A DNA stretch of 6,478 nt from Nitrososphaerota archaeon (lineage in GTDB: Archaea; Thermoproteota; Nitrososphaeria; Nitrososphaerales; CADDZS01). Shown here in pieces: positions 5,837 to 6,478 of this stretch. The position numbers and the translations under genes were made by a program. How positions within the stretch are numbered: position 1 is the stretch's first letter; the number at the start of each line of letters is the position of its first letter. The stretch covers positions 1-6,478 of the forward strand of contig JAPCJV010000105.1 in NCBI GenBank assembly GCA_027886785.1, written 5' to 3'. The notes under the pieces were generated by a model. It saw only the letters and a list, made by a program, of their open reading frames with translations. It was not told the origin of the DNA and made no database searches.

Positions 5837-6478
5837 TTGGGCGAAATTATCGAATCCCAGGAAACAACTGCGGGAGAACCGACCACAATTTTCGGGATCT
5901 TGAAAGATATCATATATAGCAAGACCTACAAGCACTTTGCCCTAAAATTATTTTGTTTTGGAATGATTTGGCTCTTCGTTGCTGGATCATTTGGTCTTGA
6001 ACTCAGGACTCAAGCGGGATTTTCTTTCACGGGTACCCTCCTGCCTCTTGAACAACTGGGCTATTCCACTATTGCCTATTTTCAAATGATGACCTACCAC
6101 GCGGTCGTCATGTTCTTTGGGACAATTTTTACGACGGGATTCGCTATTGCTTTTTACGTGGTGCCTCTGATCAGGGGTACCCGAAAACTGGCAGTTCCAT
6201 GGCTCGCCAATTTGGGGCACTGGCTGGTCGTGGCCGGACTGTTGATGGTCATCGGCTCGAATTCCCAGTACATGTTCACCTTCCTTATTCCGCTCAAGAA
6301 TCCCTCCTCTTTCTACGTGGCGGAGGCTGTCCAGTTTATCGGAGACGAGTTTCTGATCATCTCTCTGATAGCGCAGGCGTATATCGACAAGCGGCCAAAC
6401 GAAAAGTTCAGCATCCCTGTGTCCTTCATCGTGATGGACTGCATCGCGATGGGGATAGGAATCGTGACTATTCTCTCC
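5837..6478 (+). CDS. coxA: Heme-copper oxidase subunit I, N-terminal part (partial, B-type-like)
   Basis: This is the first 214 codons of the catalytic subunit, which binds the low-spin heme and the heme-CuB site that reduces oxygen to water. Membrane helix 1 lies at about 37-54 and is followed by the conserved ELRTQ. Helix 2 contains YHAVVMFFG, where H88 matches the low-spin heme histidine ligand. VPLIRGTRKLAVPWLANLGHW corresponds to the family's 'vPl-x-G-x-x-d-x-a-x-P-x-l-N-x-x-x-x-W' region. The segment TFLIPLKNPSSFYVAE resembles the 'TFYPPL...FYlG' stretch of B-type oxidases. The CuB ligands and remaining helices lie beyond the window. TTG at 5837 is the first usable start after an in-frame TAG at 5831-5833; the next ATG (5963) lies inside helix 1 and would truncate it. 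A weak GTGG 13-16 bases upstream is the only ribosome-site candidate. The family call is firm. Confidence 0.93.
   Translation, partial: MGEIIESQETTAGEPTTIFGILKDIIYSKTYKHFALKLFCFGMIWLFVAGSFGLELRTQAGFSFTGTLLPLEQLGYSTIAYFQMMTYHAVVMFFGTIFTTGFAIAFYVVPLIRGTRKLAVPWLANLGHWLVVAGLLMVIGSNSQYMFTFLIPLKNPSSFYVAEAVQFIGDEFLIISLIAQAYIDKRPNEKFSIPVSFIVMDCIAMGIGIVTILS

Noticed and set aside
5987..6220. Minus-strand open frame opposite subunit I
   Set aside because: The plus strand here encodes conserved oxidase motifs, and the minus-strand peptide has no recognisable features.

Overview
The window looks archaeal, most likely from a mesophilic Nitrososphaeria (Thaumarchaeota)-type or Thermoplasmatota-type lineage. 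This is an inference. It rests on the DUF1404/CtaG-like protein next to heme-copper oxidase genes, the single-helix subunit II, the membrane-anchored cupredoxin, the frequent TTG/GTG starts, the near absence of Shine-Dalgarno sites, and TATA-like A/T boxes about 25-35 bases before several starts. No 16S rRNA or other taxonomic marker is present.

Layout: the first 58 bases carry the 3' tail of a plus-strand gene that probably ends in a membrane anchor. It converges on a minus-strand gene for a secreted, membrane-anchored, seven-bladed streptogramin-lyase-like beta-propeller (60-1745). Upstream of that on the minus strand lie a membrane-anchored blue-copper protein (1812-2300) and a polytopic membrane protein with an intramembrane TCPTC motif (2297-3403). 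The last two overlap by four bases (GTGA) and should be translationally coupled. A short divergent promoter region (about 3404-3544) separates them from a plus-strand cluster. That cluster holds an unrecognised membrane-hairpin/coiled-coil protein (3545-4462), a CtaG/DUF1404-like copper-insertion protein (4482-5147), cytochrome oxidase subunit II with a CuA centre (5211-5816), and the 5' part of oxidase subunit I (5837 to beyond the window end).

How the genes may work together: the plus-strand cluster encodes the core of a terminal heme-copper oxidase, apparently B-type, plus a probable assembly factor for its CuB site. The divergent minus-strand pair provides an extracytoplasmic type-1 copper protein, a candidate electron carrier to or near CuA, and a cysteine-bearing membrane partner that could handle copper or thiols. 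The most unusual points are a five-residue enlargement of the CuA ligand loop in subunit II, four extra cysteines between the anchor and the copper domain of the cupredoxin, the coupled TCPTC membrane protein, and the unrecognised protein leading the oxidase cluster. No mobile elements, CRISPR arrays, rRNA or tRNA genes were seen, and no gene-free stretch exceeds 150 bases.
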